Positions 13,874 to 14,508 of a stretch of DNA of 14,508 bases are shown piece after piece. The stretch lies in assembly GCA_949283905.1 (NCBI GenBank), contig CASDUB010000223.1:1-14508 (forward strand). Reading direction: 5' to 3'. Position 1 is the first letter of the stretch; each line of letters begins with the position of its first letter. This DNA comes from an uncultured Lachnospiraceae bacterium. Its GTDB lineage: Bacteria > Bacillota > Clostridia > Lachnospirales > Lachnospiraceae. The notes under the pieces were generated by a model. The model saw nothing but the letters and a program-made list of their open reading frames with translations, had not been told where the DNA came from and did no database searches. The translations under genes were made by a program, and so were the position numbers.

Positions 13874-14508
13874 ATGAAAAAGACAACGACAGGCATTATA
13901 AATGTGCTTTTAATTTGTTCGATGAGCAGCACTGTATATGCTGAAACAGAGCGAGTGGGGGGGGGAATAATACTCCTAAGGTTGAAGTAGAAAGTGAAAG
14001 ACAGATTCCGGAAAGCACAGAAGATGAAGGTGGGATTTCAGCAACAGAAGATACGTACAGCAAAGAACAAAATATAGAAAATGATTATGTAGAGAATCTC
14101 GAAGATGACACTGACACAAATGATGCAAAAAATCCTGAAGATGATACTGACACGGATGACATAGAAAATTTTGAAGATGAGACTAACACGGACGATGTAG
14201 AGAACATCGAACAAAATACAGAGACAGACACTACCGAAAATGAAGAAGAGATCACAGATTCGGAAGACGTAGACGATAAAGAACAAGATATTGAAACGGA
14301 TGTAACAGACAATAGTGAACAGGATAAAGTTACAGACGATTCAACAATATCAGAATCAGATGAAGATAAAACTGATCAGGAAGAATCAAATGGATTATCT
14401 GATGAAATCAAATACGAGATCGTTATAATTGACGGCAGAAAATATCTTCAGAATACAGAAGACGGAACATTTTACTCAGGTGTTTATACTGATGAAGAAA
14501 CAGGTGAA
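13874..14508 (+). CDS. Secreted acidic repeat protein, out of frame at a G9 tract (likely phase-variable, OFF); runs off the window
   Basis: AGAGG precedes an ATG that opens a clear signal peptide: MKK, a hydrophobic core (about 8-16) and a cleavage site after VYA (residue 23). Eight codons later the gene enters a run of nine G (13957-13965). Read as given, the frame ends at TAG 13988-13990, making a 38-residue peptide. The +1-shifted frame from 13966 is open to the window end (181 codons) and encodes a highly acidic, Thr/Asn/Asp/Glu-rich region with five degenerate 12-residue repeats (about 14095-14274), then a less biased part (YEIVIIDGRKYLQNTEDG) that may begin a folded domain. A tract of 10 or 7 G would join signal peptide and body. 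Absence of stops over 540 bases, with strong amino-acid bias, shows that the shifted frame is real. No anchor is visible because the 3' end is missing. A sequencing or assembly slip in the homopolymer is the main alternative. Confidence 0.75.
13957..13965 (+). repeat. Poly-G tract (G9) inside a coding region
   Basis: Nine consecutive G residues follow GCGAGT. The tract lies just after the predicted signal-peptide cleavage site, the usual place for a slippage switch in contingency genes. Changing it by +1 or -2 restores the long frame. Confidence 0.85.
14095..14274 (+). repeat. Five degenerate 36-bp repeats encoding 12-residue acidic units
   Basis: Units start at 14095, 14131, 14167, 14203 and 14239. 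They translate as NLEDDTDTNDAK, NPEDDTDTDDIE, NFEDETNTDDVE, NIEQNTETDTTE and NEEEITDSEDVD. The first three are close copies and the last two are diverged. All begin with Asn and keep an acidic-Thr pattern, as in stalk or spacer regions of wall proteins. Confidence 0.75.

Noticed and set aside
14038..14312. Two antisense ORFs rich in Ser/Val/Phe/Ile over the acidic repeats
   Set aside because: They are mirror readings of the GAA/GAT/ACA-rich repeat DNA, with no start signal; the plus-strand frame continues a gene with a signal peptide.
1..14508. CRISPR array, tRNA, rRNA, integrase or IS element
   Set aside because: No regularly spaced direct repeats with unique spacers, no tRNA cloverleaf or rRNA sequence, and no transposase or integrase motifs were seen; the only transposase-like name applies to the Rpn nuclease family.

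Overview
The window looks like chromosomal DNA from a strictly anaerobic, low-to-mid GC member of the Clostridia (Firmicutes). Supporting signs are a monomeric multi-cluster [FeFe] hydrogenase, a two-iron superoxide reductase (desulfoferrodoxin), a KtrAB-type potassium system, strong AGGAG-type ribosome binding sites, frequent TTG/GTG starts and sigma-A-like promoters. Species cannot be named from the sequence. No rRNA, tRNA, CRISPR array or integrase/IS transposase was seen.

Layout. (1) 1-2100 is an AT-rich accessory segment. It holds a 51-residue membrane peptide, a 52-residue ribbon-helix-helix regulator on the minus strand with tandem repeats in front of it, and an Rpn-family (PD-(D/E)XK) recombination-promoting nuclease. 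Three copies of one palindromic hairpin (about 190-230, 778-827, 2039-2092) are scattered among these genes, two of them flanking the nuclease gene. (2) 2118-7636 is a potassium homeostasis block. A K+/H+ antiporter on the minus strand is divergent from a tightly packed operon of a KdpD-like histidine kinase lacking the usual KdpD N-terminal sensor domains, a KdpE-like response regulator, a KtrB/TrkH channel subunit and a KtrA gating subunit. The shared 164-bp intergenic region carries three TATCTTT direct repeats spaced about 10 bp just upstream of an extended -10 box, a good candidate response-regulator site. (3) 7859-9202 encodes a CNNM/CorC (hemolysin-family) transporter with CBS domains. 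(4) 9318-11448 is an anaerobe redox pair: desulfoferrodoxin, then a monomeric [FeFe] hydrogenase with group B-like H-cluster motifs. (5) 11529-13678 is a short polysaccharide/teichoic-type ABC exporter (permease plus ATPase) with a two-TM extracytoplasmic protein. (6) 13874 to the end is the start of a secreted, very acidic repeat protein.

The most striking item is that last gene. A signal peptide is followed by a run of nine G residues, after which the long acidic reading frame is out of frame. One more G (or two fewer) would join signal peptide and body. This looks like a phase-variable surface protein captured in the OFF state, and its promoter carries a perfect 10-bp dyad over the -10 box. 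Other items worth checking are the two dispersed hairpin families, the near-leaderless promoter of the Rpn gene, the repeat array in front of the ribbon-helix-helix gene, and the linkage of a KdpDE-like pair to ktrAB and an antiporter.
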